Shown here: one piece after another, positions 10,255-22,978 of the stretch
How positions within the stretch are numbered: position 1 is the stretch's first letter
How the letters are laid out: each line of letters opens with the position of its first letter
NCBI GenBank assembly: GCA_007922195.1
Contig: ML681996.1
Coordinates: 19,558,479 to 19,622,478, forward strand
Length of the DNA stretch: 64,000 nucleotides
Source of the DNA: Podocnemis expansa
Lineage: Eukaryota > Chordata > Testudines > Podocnemididae
Direction: 5' to 3'
Notes under the pieces: model-generated
Database searches by the model: none
What the model was told of the DNA's origin: nothing
Seen by the model: only the letters and a program-made list of their open reading frames with translations
Translations under genes and position numbers: made by a program

Positions 10255-12015
10255 GTAGAACAATGGAAGATGCATCATCTGCATAAAAGGATGCAGTCTA
10301 CCACCAGTTAGCAGCAAAAATCAAGTCAACTATGCACCTGACAAACCGCTAGTGCTCAGAGATTTCTCTGCTGTGACTGATTGTGATCAAACTGGGTACA
10401 TAAGTCTTTTGGTTTGGTTTCCCCAATGAAAACAATACCTGGCTTTTCACACTGTGCCACTGCAGTCTTGTCTACTATGAAGTCTTAACTTAAGCATCTT
10501 AAAAGACATTGCTGGACCTGAATTTCAACAAGTGTACATACCCTGAAGAAAATTGATTATCTGTTCATTAGAAATCTCTCCATAGTGAAATCTCACTAGA
10601 TTTTCTATGGCACAGAACTCAAAGACATTTTTCTCTCAACTCTCACTGTATCTTCGAACTCTTCACAAGCCAGACATCCATCAACAGAAAAATGTGTAGC
10701 ATCTTTCTGAGGATCCTGCTGAGGCTGTGAAATTCACACAGGCCATCAAGGTTCACATACATAATCTTGGTGCTCTCAGATGACTTGGATATCACTTGGA
10801 GTGATATTTGTGACATTATAAAACATGTCACCAGCAAGTCAATCAGCTTCAGTTGTCGCACAAGAAACCTTTGCTGTCTGACGAACTCTATGATATACTA
10901 GTGAGCAGAAACACATAAGCAAGGAAATGTTGAAGAATGTCAACATCTGAAAAGCATTTTCTAGACTCTAGCAGAATGTGGCCATGTGATTTATATCAAC
11001 TTCCTGGCTGACAAAGCATACCACAATCTAAAGAATGACAATACTTATAAAGCCATCACATGCCTGGCTGGCAGCCAAAACAGCCTTCTTACATCTTCAT
11101 TATGAAACCAGACGACTATCCTAGCTCACTGATGTAGGAGGTCTAGGACAGAAGAAAGAGACATTATGAAAGCATGCTGAGCCATGAACCTGCTGATGAC
11201 TGACTAGAGCTACCTGGTCTGGCAAACTATATGGCTGTAGATCCATAGATGAACATTAATCTTACATCATTTGAAGACATAATGAAAGGTAATTCAAAAG
11301 TCACAGAATAGACATGTTGATGTACCTGATGGCATTCCACCCGCACTGCTCAAAGGTCCCTTGAAACCAGCAAACACTGGCCTACATCAACTGTTTTTAA
11401 AAGTGTGCACACCAGGCAGAGTACCAGAAAAGCACTAGAAAGACAGCATCGTAGGGTTCTTGTAGAAATGCAAAGGAACTCATAGCAGGTTTGGCAATTA
11501 CAGAGCAATCTGACTTTTAAGGGTCTCTGGAATGGTCTTTGCTCATGGCTTGCTTGGTAGGAAGCAGCTGCTCCATAACAGACATCAATCTATATCTATA
11601 TCTATATCTATATCTATCATCTTTGAGGTAGATTTGGAACAATTAGTAATATTTCATATGCACTATCAGTGCAAATTCTTGAGCTTAAAGTGGTTTGTTT
11701 GGTTTTTTTTTGGAAAAGGTCACAATTTCACAACGATCTGGCTGTTCTTTAGTAGCTCATTATATTCATAACTTGCATAACTTGCATTGCATGCTCTTTG
11801 GTCATGTCATCCAACTGGACAAAACCTGAAAACATCCCAATGCACTGTGCTTTGTAATTTACCATTGATGCAAAGAGAGGGTAATATTTTCACTCTCTGT
11901 GGTGCAACTTAAGGCGATGCCTCAAAATTCATAGATTGAATCAGATATGGTACCATCACTACACAACACCTGGTGCAACACCATCGACCCTGGTCATTTT
12001 GACTGGTCAGTCGTC
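10255..12015 (+). mobile_element. Decayed LINE (endonuclease and RT remnants)
   Basis: Plus-strand translation in broken frames gives an endonuclease-like stretch (PLVLRDFSAVTDCDQTGY, compare the GDFNA motif of APE-type LINEs), then KLIDYLFI-like residues, then at 11,310-11,560 an RT N-terminal stretch (PDGIPPALLK, then a GNYRAI-like NYRxI motif and LLRVSGMVFAHGLLGR). Around 11,770 a LxGHVIQLD-like C-terminal piece can be read. Frameshifts and stops are frequent. The clade is uncertain; the wording is nearer to RTE/RTEX-type than to CR1 elements. Confidence 0.55.
11588..11618. repeat. (ATCTAT)n microsatellite
   Basis: About five tandem copies of a TATATC/ATCTAT hexamer lie inside the decayed LINE, probably expanded after insertion. 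Confidence 0.9.
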
Positions 12016-12835
12016 CTTAGTATACAATGTGTGCTTGATGATAAGTACTTCCCTGATTCAAAGGGCTATTTGGAAGATAGACATATAATTTTTTTCATCA
12101 AAACAGATTTTTGATGAAAACTGGATTTTCAAATAAAACATTTTTTCCTAAATTGTTTTTGCTCTTTCCTCAGTATCAGTAGATTATTTTGTCAAAAATG
12201 AAACAAAACAAAAACAAACAAACCTCACCAAAAAAAAATCACATTTTTTTTAGGTTTTTGCAGAAGCATAAACATTTTGATTCAGACCCCGATCAATAAT
12301 GAGAATGGGTTTCTGAAACACTCAGCTACAGCTCGTGGAAAGCATACCGGTGACATTAACAATTAGATCATTTTAGTTTTCAGCCTAAAATTTTGCTTTT
12401 ACTTCTTCAATGAAGAGTTGAAATTTTTGTGAACAAACACCACGTTTCAACCAGCTGTAGTTAAAAAGATCATGAGGTAATCAATTATCAAGGTAGCTAC
12501 GTAACCATTGTACGATAGAAGTAGCCCTTGCAAAGGTCAGGCCCCTATAAGTAGCCAACTTCAATACCCCTGCAAGCAGACCCTGCAAACTTCCTGGCAG
12601 AAAGGTCAAGTGAGGCTCTTCATTGATACTAACATCCTAACTAATATGCATGAATAAGATATTGCATTATTTTATCCAGATCTAATTAATGAGATCTGAT
12701 CACCCAAGAGCAAGTTCAGAAGTTTCAAGTGTTCAACAGTGACAAAAACTATTTTGTCAGATGAGAGGAGTAGGAAAGGGAGTAGAGGTACTTGAGAGAA
12801 TAAAAGAGATTTATCAGAAAAAAAACATTTCATGC
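12016..12835. other. No recognised gene or repeat
   Basis: AT-rich DNA with short poly-T and AAAC-type runs near 12,190-12,250; nothing else that I can support. Confidence 0.45.
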
Positions 12836-12861
12836 CTTGAAGACTAAAAAAATTATTTATC

Positions 12862-12902
12862 ACATGAGTTTTCATGGGAGAAAATTCCACTTCGTCAGAT
12901 GC
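12862..12902 (-). ncRNA. Hammerhead ribozyme motif, left arm
   Basis: On the minus strand: stem I GCAT paired with ATGT, core CTGACGA (position 7 is tolerant), a weak stem II (GTGG with CCAT), conserved GAAA, a degenerate stem III (AACT) and then the stem I 3' strand. Core bases are intact but stems II and III are weakened. It faces the right-arm copy. Confidence 0.55.
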
Positions 12903-12909
12903 TTTCAAA

Positions 12910-12950
12910 GTGTCTGATGAAGTGGGATTCTCTCCCGTGAAAGCTTATGT
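12910..12950 (+). ncRNA. Hammerhead ribozyme motif, right arm
   Basis: Core CTGATGA at 12,914-12,920, stem II with three G-C pairs plus two wobbles, GAAA at 12,939-12,942, palindromic AGCT (12,942-12,945) as stem III, and T12,946 as the predicted cleavage nucleotide. Stem I is mostly wobble pairs, so activity may be poor. An extra A lies between the core and stem II, as in all copies here. Confidence 0.6.
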
Positions 12951-13047
12951 GATAAATAAATTTGTTAGTCTTTAAGTACCACAGGACTCTTTTCTTGTTT
13001 TGCTGAATGAGACTAACATGGCTACCCCTCTGGAACTTGATTTCATG

Positions 13048-15954
13048 CCTTGTTTTATCCCACAAAGGTGAGGCAACAGAAAAGTAAACCATAGTGAAGC
13101 AGAGTGGGAATGTGGTTCTTGATCACCCCAGATACAGGATATCCAGGCTCAGAGTCCTCAGAAAATGGGACAAAAGGAGAATGCAACATGTAAATCAAGT
13201 GTAATTGCAAACAAGAAACTGTAAGAATCAAATATTGTACAAAGAACAAAAAAAGCAGAATGAAAATGAAAAATACCAGAATGGCTGTTCTATAAAATGG
13301 AAGGAGATACAGTGAATAGGATACAGGCTAAAAGTACAGTTAAAAACAGTTCCAAACTATAATAAGCAAAGTCCAACTAATCAGTTTTTATGTGAGAAAA
13401 GTGTTTCAAGATTGGTGAAGTGAAATTTACCTCAACAGCACCTGTGAAAAGAAGGTTGTAAATGGAAGGAGTTGGTTGGAATTCTCTGTGATAAGAATAT
13501 GCAAAATAAACCAAAGATCAAATTGTTTTGGATCTTGATTAGGATCACCATGCGAGAAAATAACATCTTCACACTGCTGAAATTAAGATGCTCAGATGGA
13601 GGATGAGTAAGATGAGGACAGATAGGATATGCAGTGAAATGGTATAATCTATGATGCACGTAACCACCACCACTGAGAAGATGATGAAGTAACAACTGAG
13701 TTGGGAGGATGATCTGTGATGACAAGATGTGGGAAATGTTGATCAGAGACCACAAGAGTTAATCCTCATGGGACAGAGGGCATGAGGATGATTTATAAAA
13801 GGAGATTCAAGATGATGAAGAAGATTGATGTTAGTTTGGAAGATGTAATTGACAAGAACACTTGGCGATGAACCACAGAAACACTGAACCTGACTGACAG
13901 GAGAAAGTGAAGCAGCAGCAGCAGCAGCAGCAGCAGTACGCAGGAAAGTCATATGGCTGCAGCTGCAGCCCCATCATGGCGCCTGATGGACCTTTCACTG
14001 ACATTTCACAGGCCCTGAGAAAGCTCATATGGCGGTCCCTTTTAGTACATACAGGATGTGCCCACAGCTCCGACTGCAGCTCAAACAAGGGTTCAAGTCC
14101 AATGGAGGTCCCTGTGACAATTATCTGCCTCATAAGCCAGTGACACCCAAGGAGAATAATTATAGGAGTTTGAGATTTCATTAATCCAAAAGGGCAATGT
14201 TTTGTCTTCCAGGCAAAATGAGACAGCATAAAGTGATTATTTTCTACAAACAGTAGATTATTTAGAAAGAAGGAAAGGAATTGCTTGTGCTTTTGAAAGG
14301 TTGTAAAAGACATGAGCTAATCTCAGGTTTAGAAAACAAAGTTGAGCCTGGAGCCTAATGAAAATTAGATTAAAACAATGAAACTTTTGACCATATAGTC
14401 TGGGTGCAGTTCAGTGTAAATGTGGAACTGTTTATTTATACAAAGCAAATGTTGTAAAATCTGTGTACAATGGAATGAAGTGGAAGTACAACACCGATGT
14501 AGCAGAGAAATAGATTGGTTGCATCTAACAAGAAAAAGAAGCTGTCAGATAAGTATTCGTTTTGTTCTCCAGAATAACAAATATAGTGATTCTTTTAATG
14601 GTGTGTGCATAAGTGAGATATCTGTGAAGGAAAACAAAAAAAAACAGCACCACTCTACACATACCCCATAAAACCATATATGAATAGAAAATGTGCCAAT
14701 CCATATGGCCTTTCTTTCAGGTCATTCAAGGAGTTAACCAGCTCCATTACATTTTATATAAAGAGTATAAACTGAGCCATGCAAGACAGTGGAATCTACA
14801 CAAAAGAGAAAAGTACTTTTAAATGAAGAAATTACATCTCCAGGCTAGGCTAAGAAGAAGGGACAGGAAAAAAGAAGTGAAGGATAAACATGCCAATTAA
14901 AACTGTTATGGGAAATGCAAGTCATGAAACATTGAACAAGAGAGATTAAGAAATACTTATGCAATAAAGGAAGCTTAAAAAAGGGCATCAAACAATGTAA
15001 AAGGGCAAATATTCAGGACAGTTCAAGATGTTTTAGTCAACAGTTAAACAGTTAAAACAATTAAAGCCAGATCTCCAGAGGCGTCGTGGTACACTAGCAG
15101 CCCTTCAGCCACAGTTGCTTCTGTACTATGAGCCTTAGGTCCAACATAAAATATGGTTTCATCTTACAGACTTGGTGTGAATGACCACAGCATTCAGTGT
15201 AAAGTGGGAGCTGGTACCTCCTCCTTGAAATCGTACTTCTATAGCATAGAATAAAGCTGACCTTCAGCAAGCAATTAAAAAAAATTACTTACTGGGAGGC
15301 TGCTGTAGAAAAAGAAAAACACTGTGGACAATCTTATTAGGTCTTAACATTTCCCAAATCACATCCCACAGAATGACACATTTATTTGGCTATAAGTGAT
15401 AGAGCACTTGAATTAGAGCAACTCAGGTATCTTAAATACAACTGCAATTTTCTTAGAGCACTTATTCCTCAAGCATTTTCACTTTGTGCAACCAACTGAC
15501 ACATCTCTCTTACCTCTATCCCAGGAAATGAACAAATTAAAAGATCTTGATTTTAGCAAAATTCAAGCGAGAAGAGCATAACAGTAAGCTGCGATGTGAT
15601 AGTGTGGTGTCACCAGTAAAAACTTGAAAACTTGTGAATTGTGACTGCTATAGTGCTATTTCTGTGAAGAAGCACCATTTTTCACCAACTAACAACTAGA
15701 CACTCAGTAAGGGAAGGCTGATATTAATTGGAAAATGAGCACAAACAGCATTATGTATGCAGTAGTCACCACTGGCCTGTGCTCTGTAAGGGTCCCATTG
15801 TACTGATCCTTATATGCAGAGAGGGGGAAGGAGCAAGAGCAATCTATCCCACCTTTCAATCACAACAGTGTTCCTTCTCCTGGAATGCTGGGTCAGTTCC
15901 TCAGTTCATGTCATCTCCAAAGGAGGTAAAAGGAAAGTATATGGGACCATCTCT
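13048..15954. other. No recognised gene or repeat apart from the CAG tract
   Basis: Mostly AT-rich, moderate complexity. The 13,950-14,140 part is locally GC-richer and open on both strands, but I recognise no protein or splice pattern in it. Confidence 0.4.
13911..13936. repeat. (AGC)n / (CAG)n trinucleotide repeat
   Basis: About nine CAG units, followed by a short stretch of higher-complexity GC-richer sequence up to about 14,140. Frames reading poly-Gln or poly-Cys across it show no domain; I do not call a gene. Confidence 0.9.
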
Positions 15955-16032
15955 TTGTGTTTGTACAGTGCTTGGCAAAATGGTGTCATGGACCATGACT
16001 GGGGCTTGCTTATATGAGCTACTGCAATACAA
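15955..16032 (+). mobile_element. L2/MIR-like 3' tail fragment
   Basis: The stretch GTTTGTACAGTGCTTGGCAA followed by CATGACTGGGGCTTGC and a CTACTGCAATACAA end matches the widespread amniote repeat tail that reads TGTACAGCGCCTAGCACAAT in better copies. A reverse-oriented relative lies at 46,755-46,905. Assignment to L2 or MIR is from memory. Confidence 0.5.
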
Positions 16033-16240
16033 CATATCTCTATATGGATATCTATATCAATCTATGTATCTGTCTACATATCTTTTGGGGGAGGGGTTAA
16101 GGATTTTTTTAAATTTTAAGACAGTCAAATTTCCAGTTGATCTCATGTCTAAGACTGAAAAAGAAATGTTTAATATTTAATACAATAGATGTTGTCTTAC
16201 TATTACAGTCACAGTATAGCTATTTTAATCAGATTGTCAA

Positions 16241-16372
16241 AGATAGATAGATAGATTAGATAGATTTCCTCAGGAAAAATAATCTGTGTAAATTATTTTT
16301 GGTAAAATAAATCCATTGCTAAAAAGTCTACAGATTGTGCAAGTTTTTTGTTTGTTTGTTTGTTTTGTTTTT
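16241..16372. repeat. (GATA)n and (TTTG)n short tandem repeats
   Basis: GATA repeats occupy 16,241-16,266 and a TTTG run 16,344-16,372, with unrelated AT-rich sequence between them. Confidence 0.9.
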
Positions 16373-18249
16373 TACTATTGAAGCTAGTATATATTTCCTG
16401 AATGTATGACATTTCCAATCCCTTGTGAAAGCTTCAAAATGTGTTGTTTGTTGTATCTACATCTAAAATTTGGTATCTGTATAAGAATGCAAAAAGAACA
16501 TTTCTGTGTGCTAATTTGCCCCATGTGGGAGAGTGAGCTCTGATTCTTCTACAGATCCTTGTTTCTAATTCAAACCACAAAAGCATTTTAGCAGATAAAA
16601 TATGTAATTAAAAGCATTCCTGCTTTAACTCATCTAGATATAAAACATCAAAATCAATTTAGTCAGCCCTTTCTTTAGTCCAGATTTGCTGATGCATAGA
16701 AGGTGCTCACACAATTCCCTGCTGAAAATGACAAATGTGCAAATAAATTATAAAATCACAGACTACAACCTTAGATATTAAAGATGGCATGGAGGGGATA
16801 AGGGATCTGTTTTATTATCTAGTTCATCATCCTGACAGTGGAAGATTGTTCAGTTTAACATACCCCATGGTACCATCTCCATCCTAACATTAAGGACTTG
16901 ATCCTGGAAACTCTTATTCAGGTCAGTAGTCATGCTGAAATCAATGGGACTGATAATGAAATAAGCATCACTTACTTAGTGAAAAGTTCACTATATTCAA
17001 CCCTGAAAAAATAAGTGTAAAGTATGGATCAAAACAAAGTTACACAACTGAAATTGATATCAGTGTTTGGATCTCTGTGTCCCATCTTGCAAGAGGTGAG
17101 TGCCTGTTGAGAGGTACACAAAGTACCTGAACTCTAATTTAAATTGAGGGAGACTGACTCAGGAGGCACTCAAAGTCATCTCGCATCAGGACCTATGCCT
17201 CTAAGAAGGTAGTTATTATTTTTCCTTCCAATCTCTCTTTTAATTCTAATAATGAATTAATCCCTTAAGTAGGTCACTGATGGACTTAATACATAGCCTT
17301 TTTTGGTATTTATAATCTCAAATAGTGCCTAGTGAGAATGGCTTGTCTAGAAAATGAATTTGGAGATGGAACATAAAAGACAAATGAACCAAGGTCATTA
17401 AAGCTAAATTTACACTTAGAGCTATATGTGTGATTTTCAGCTCATGTATACATTCACTAGCTCTGAGGACAGCTGTAGTAGCACAGACTGCAGCAATATG
17501 GCTTAGCTATGCCAAGTACAAACTCACCAGAAACCAGAAATCTTTTCCCCCCACCTCCTTACTATACGCTGTTCTCCACTGTTTGAATCTATATGTCTTT
17601 AGCTTGTAGTGTAAAAATAGCTTCAAGGTAACATATCCTATCTGAATCTATCTTACAGGTCTCAATAAATATGTTGTATTGACTTGTTCATCTAATTAGG
17701 ATGTGTTTGTGGAGCATCATGAACCTTATTTAGATACTGAAACATATAGGAAGGATAGGCCTATAAATAAAAACTGCCTTTATGAGTAATGTCAAGAGGT
17801 GATTATGTAAAAACAAAGTTACCTCATCCCTTTTAATGCACCCTGTATTTCATTCGGGACAAATTCTGCTTGACCTACAACCTGTGCCATTGTGTTGACT
17901 TCTTTGTGAAGGTAGAGAGATAGAAAAGCATTAGACCAAAAAAATGTTTATAATCCAGTTGCTGCAAATGGCATAATCAGGAAAAGCTTTTTGTCTGGTG
18001 AGCTTGCTAGAAGTAACATTTTCATTCAGTAACTAAAAATGCTGAGCCAAAACCTCTATAGTGATGTTAATCCTTGACTATGACACACCAGATATTTAAC
18101 ACAAGCCTTTAAAGTGTAAGCAAAGATTAACACTTCCTGTTATTTACAATCAAATACAAATCATTGTAACTTTTTTGTGTGCACATTGAGTTAAATGAAA
18201 TGTCAAATTATCTTTATTATTATCTCACAATCTCAGAACTGTTTCTGAT
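16373..18249. other. No recognised gene or repeat
   Basis: AT-rich DNA without a supported coding frame or repeat boundary. Confidence 0.45.
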
Positions 18250-19325
18250 TACCTTCAAGATGTCTAGGAGAACTGATAAAGTGTCAGAAGACTGGAAATG
18301 GAACAAACAGGATAGATCTTTAAAATAGGAACAAAGAAGATCGGGGGAACTATAGACTAATGAACTTAACTTTAATACCTGGAAAGGTACTGGAATAAAT
18401 AATTTAATAATCAGTTTTTAAACATCTAGAGAAAATAGAGTTATAGGTATCAGTCAGCAGAGATTTGGGAAAACAAATAATGCCAAATTAATTTAATTTC
18501 CTTTTTAGACATGGTTAATATTTTTGGGGGGAAGTCATTGGTATGATATATCTTAATTTTACTCAGCCTTTTTTTGTACATCATCACATAACATTCTAAT
18601 ACAAAAATTAAGGAAATGTGATCTAGATTAAATTACTAGAAGGTAGGTGAAGGTAGCTGGTTGAACAATCTTAAAGAATAATTATCATTGATTGATTGTT
18701 AAACTGGAGGATATATTTAGCGGGATCCCACAAGGATATGTCCTGAATTTTATGATATTCAATATTCTGATTAATAATTTGGATACTAGAGTGGAAAATG
18801 TGCTTATAGAATTCATGACATAAATCTGGGAAGGTTTCCTAGCACTTTGGAGTACAGAATTAACATTCAAAACAGTCTTGACAATTTGGAGAAATGTACT
18901 GAATTCAACAAAAGGTAATTCAATAAAGAAAAGTGCAAAGTATGGCAATTAGGAAGGAAAAATAAAATTCAACAAACACAAAATGAGGATTAACTGGGCA
19001 GGCAGAAGAACTGCTGAAAAGAATCTGTACCCTTTAATGGATCACATATTCAGTTTGAGATCACAATCTGACACAGTTGCAAAACTGGATAATATTCTGT
19101 GCTAACAGGACTGTCGTGTAAAAACATGGGAGGTAATTGTCACACTCTTCTTGGCACTGGTAAGGCCTTAGCTGGAGTGCTGCATACAGTTCTGGGCACC
19201 ACACTTTAGGAATAATGTGGACAAGTTGGAGAAAACCTGACAAAAATGTTAAAAGGTTTAGAAAACCTCACTTATGAGGAAAGATTTTAAAAATGGACAT
19301 GTTTAGACAAGAAAAAAATAACTCA
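18250..19325 (+). mobile_element. Old CR1 LINE, reverse transcriptase region
   Basis: Plus-strand sequence follows the CR1 RT coding region: DWKWNK and a NYRLMNLTLIPGKVLE stretch (RT motifs 1-2), a GIPQG-like motif near 18,720 (GIPQGYVLNFMIFNILINN), then a DKLE-like segment and a block near 19,150 reading like the downstream CR1 text (AGCTGGAGTGCTGCATACAG). Frames are broken by many indels; the catalytic Asp pair is not legible. Confidence 0.72.
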
Positions 19326-20704
19326 TGTCCTTCTTAACTCATTCTTTAACATATAAGATAATCATCTTCTGCCAGGGTTAGGAAGACCCTATCCTCAGAA
19401 ACCATATTGATAAAATATATATTCTAAGGGTTTTATATTTTCTTCTGAAGCATCTGATGGAAACCATTCTTGGATGCAGAAGCCTGGCCTATATGGACAA
19501 AGGGCCTGATCTAGTATGGTAATTCCTATATTTTAAAAATGTGAAACATCAGCATATAGCCCTCTATCCACGATTCATTATGATAAAGATCTGATGATAT
19601 GAGGTCAGATCCTCTGACGTAGTATGAACATTGCACCTTTCAATGAATATATAATCTGGCCATAAAACTATCTTTAAATGGCTGGAGAAGGATCACCCTA
19701 TTCTAAGGGTGATTCTCTGGTGGCATAGAGTGGACCTGGGTATTTCTGTGCTATTCATCCTGTTACCGAAAGTTTCTGGAACCAGAGTGATCCTATACAG
19801 AATTGGGTGTATTAAGGAGTCAGTCCTGGGTCCTTGCTTAGGTAAGTGGGTAAAAAAATTGTCTGCCTTAGTGGATGGATTTACAAATGCTATTGAGGGT
19901 TTCCATTAAATCATTGAAAAATTCTTTGACCTATCTGCCTTGATTTAATCTGGAGAGGACATGGATACAGCCCTCTGCTCAAAGCACTAACATGCAGTCA
20001 CAGTAAATTCTTCAAAAGCAAAATGTTTCATTATTCAATCATACAACTGGATTTTAAATTGAAAATCAATAAAACATATATGAAATAAGCAGCTAAAGAT
20101 GAAATAAAATAAAATTAAATTAAATTAAAATGAGCCGTGTACAACAAACCAATCAATTTAACATAAAACTCCAAAATTTCAATGGAGTATTCACAACATA
20201 ATGCAACATTTCCTTAGTGCATATTACAATGTTATGAATATGTAATGGTGGTATGGCATATTATACATAAAATGCCACAACATATAATATAAAGAAACCC
20301 CACATACATATGTATAAAGCCTTAAAACAATGTTGTATCAGAATACCAGACTTACTACAATTTCTTTACTCACAGTTTCCTTATATATACACAGTGATTT
20401 TACAATAACATGCTTACTAATATTATTACACATTAACTAACATTCTATGAGTGTTGTTCAAGCAATCATAGCATGGGTAAGATTAGTGATCATTTATTGG
20501 TGGCATGAAGCTTTATTTACAATCATTCACATGCATTCAATAGGTTTAAGTAAAATTATACTTATTTCTTCTTTTGATTTATTCCCTCTATATTGTCTTT
20601 TTAATTCTTCTGATGTGTCAAAAGCTGTCATGTTTTGCCATTGCTTGTGGTGATGCTGATGTTCTTTTATGACTCTCTCTGTCCAGGTCTCCTTCTGCAG
20701 TCAC
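19326..20704. other. No recognised gene or repeat
   Basis: AT-rich DNA with A-rich TAAAA runs near 20,100-20,135. Nothing further is supported. Confidence 0.45.
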
Positions 20705-21074
20705 AATGGCTATGTCTACATCTGCTTTTTTAGGTTAGACTTGCTAGTCCAAACCAAAAAAAACATGAGGTTAGTCTGAAGTAGCCTTGGGCTAGTTTGG
20801 ATTAACTGTGGCATTTTTAGATCAAACTAGCCATGCATCTTAGTTTGAACTAACTTTTAAATTTGAACTAGTAAGTATGGCTAGTTTGAACTAATGGCTT
20901 AGCTCAAACATTTTTAGTTCAAACTAGCCATTAGTTGTGGGCTATATCATGTGTAGCAGGAAGTCATGGCCCCCCTCAGAGATGGCCCAGAAGGTTCTGC
21001 CTGACTGCAGGGGGGCAGAGCCACGAGCAGCCTGTCAATCAGGCCAGAAGCAGAGGGGTGGGACGGACAGGAAG

Positions 21075-21080
21075 TATAAG
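21075..21080 (+). promoter_or_regulatory. TATA-like box of LTR-like copy 2
   Basis: TATAAG in the context GGAAGTATAAGAAGGGAGGC, aligned with the equivalent box of copy 1, about 145 bp upstream of the CCCATGG start. Confidence 0.5.
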
Positions 21081-21222
21081 AAGGGAGGCAGCAAGCTCAG
21101 TTCAGCTCAAGCCACCAAAGGGGAAGGGTGTACCTCTGCTTCCTCCTCACCCTGGGCCACCTTGCAGGGAAGCTGGGCTCTGGCCTACACACCTGGGCCC
21201 TGACGTCTGGTGGGGGTTGCCC

Positions 21223-21684
21223 ATGGCCAGGGACTGGGAACTAATGACTGAGCCCTGGGCTGCCACAAGGCTGCAGGAGGAGCTGCTAGCAGAGAGGCCT
21301 GCGAGTGACCATGAGTCATCTCCCGCCAGGGACCCTGAGTCTCTGCCCACTTCTTGTGACTTGGAGGAACTATCCCTGGCTGCTGAGGATCCCCTGATCC
21401 CTGAGGGATGAGACCTGGAAGAATTGCCCTCTGCCAACGAGCCTGATGGACTACCAGAACTGCCACCACCCAATGAGACGGAGGGGTTCTACAACCTATC
21501 CCTGGATGACTGCCCCAAGGAGCCAATGGATGAGGTACTGCCAGGACATGGGTCCAGAAGTGATCCAGGGGAGTGTGGGTCTCAACCCTCTGCTATGGGC
21601 CACACCTCTGTATCAGTGTGTTGCAGCCAGGACCCTGCTGACCCATGCACAGAAGCCTCAGGCCCTGCTGGGGACCTGGGCTAG
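21223..21684 (+). pseudogene. Acidic Pro-rich repeat protein, copy 2, one in-frame stop
   Basis: The frame starts at ATG 21,223 (context CCCATGG) and stays in one frame to 21,684 except for a TGA at 21,409-21,411 in the context PEG-stop-DLEELP. Motifs match copy 1 in order: DLEELSLA, DLEELPSA, a LPELPPPNETEGFYNLSLDD block, and a C-terminal SVCCSQDPADPC. Length is close to the 158 residues of copy 1. The single lesion and shared C-terminus argue for a real ancestral protein; its role is unknown. Confidence 0.5.
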
Positions 21685-22978
21685 GGCACAGTGGAGCTGT
21701 GTGACCCTACACCTTCTTTGATCCCTCTCCCTGCACCCAACGCACCTCATGGATTGTGAACCCGAGAGGCGCCACTGCTATTTTCCCCTAGCTCTAAAGA
21801 CTTACTGAGACTGTGAGTTTGCCCTACCAAGAGGCTAGAGACTTGGTACCTGGCCCTACAGAGGGCCTGAGACTTTGGAACTTTTGCTCTGCCAAGGGGC
21901 TTGAATGTCCCACCCTACAAAGAGCCGGAGACCCAGATTAGCTGCTCCTCCCCCTCGGGAGGGTGGGCAGCTGACCTACACATGCTTGATTTGAACTAAG
22001 TGCTTAGTCTGGACTAACCAGTCAAATTTATTAGTTTGGACTAAGCTTTGGGTAATCTGAGCTAAGAATTTTTTTAGTTTGGACTAGTTAAAGGCTAATA
22101 TAGACCTTGACCAAATTAGTCTGGACCAAATTTGGTTAGTCTAGACTAATCAGCTAGTGTAGATGTAGCCAATCACCCACACTCAAGCCTGACAGTTTTC
22201 TACGTTATAAATGATTTTTCTGACCTTTTCTGATTTGTCACTATCTAAATATCAATCAACAGCATTTTCCCTCATTTTTGACCATTCAGCTGGCCAGTAT
22301 GCTAAGTAATTTCATTTTATTTACCTCATAGTTAGATATCCTTCATATCCTCCTCTGAGGTGATATACTTTTAATCAATTGGCTATCTTGTATGCAAGTT
22401 AGCTTCACTCCTTTACTTTGGACTTCGGCCTCCATTGGATCCTCCTCCTTACCCACTGACCCTTCTGTAGCCTGAGATTTTTGCCATCTCTTTAGTATTA
22501 GAGCAAATCTTGATGGAATAAGGACACATGAGTAGAAAAATAGTGTAAGGCAATCTAGTAGAAATTTTGTGTTAAAACAAAGTTTAAAATAGCATAATAT
22601 GCAATAATTACTGATAAAATAGCCATAAGTTGTCGTTTATAAGTGTTTGAAACAAAGCTAGTATTCAAAAGTGCACTCAGCAAGTGAAACCTGATCTCTA
22701 TACGTGTGGATCATAAGAGAACAGACTTGAAAGACCTATCTTTTTAAGGGAAAGTAGGTCAAGATGGAGGAAGATTCTAAACTTTTGAACTCCTTCACTC
22801 CCCCTCCCATCAAGTATTCTGAGTTCTCCTCCCACCGTCCAGTTACCCCCAAAACTCTTTGATCTCTTATCACATCACCTCGCAGGTGCTGGATGAAATC
22901 ATCCTTTTTGTGATTGGTTGAAGATGAAATCACCCTTTTGTGAGTGGTTAGAGGGGATGTGAGTGGGCGATTAGAATG

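Larger units (their letters stand above)
12836..13047. mobile_element. Penelope-like element 3' sequence, inverted duplication
   Basis: Two copies of the Penelope-like 3' sequence face each other. The left arm (about 12,836-12,909) reads on the minus strand and the right arm (about 12,910-13,047) on the plus strand; both contain a hammerhead core, a GTGATAAATAA block and a TTAGTCTT block. The right arm continues to ACCACAGGACTC and GAGACTAACATGGCTACCCC, the terminal wording shared with the fragments near 43,490 and 57,580. No protein-coding part is attached. Confidence 0.7.
20936..21980 (+). mobile_element. GC-rich LTR-like repeat unit, copy 2
   Basis: This is homologous to 6,820-7,960 (opposite strand) through the upstream TCAATCA block, the TATA context, the AGCTCAGTTCAGCTC block, the CCCATGG start and the acidic frame. 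Downstream of the frame it has repeated phrases such as GAGACTTGGTACC and GAGACTTTGGAACT at about 30-40 bp spacing that I do not see in copy 1. It lies wholly inside the family E transposon, so it was inserted into or captured by it. Confidence 0.55.
20708..22170. mobile_element. 3-bp-TSD DNA transposon (family E), 1,463 bp, with GC-rich cargo
   Basis: The left terminus GGCTATGTCTACATCTGC and the right terminus (reverse complement GGCTACATCTACACTAGC) form an imperfect TIR, with AAT duplicated on both sides (20,705-20,707 and 22,171-22,173). Outer arms are filled with TTAGTTTGAACTAA-like palindromes and their variants. The centre carries the second copy of the GC-rich LTR-like unit. A 3-bp duplication and GG-starting TIR suggest a PIF/Harbinger-like mover; there is no transposase. 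Confidence 0.7.

Noticed and set aside
13911..13936. CRISPR-like or other regular spaced array
   Set aside because: It is a pure trinucleotide repeat; no spaced direct-repeat array exists anywhere in the window, and the genome is eukaryotic.
13743..14313. Poly-Gln / poly-Cys frames near the CAG tract
   Set aside because: No recognisable domain or splice signals; frame length depends on the trinucleotide run and mirrored frames exist on both strands.
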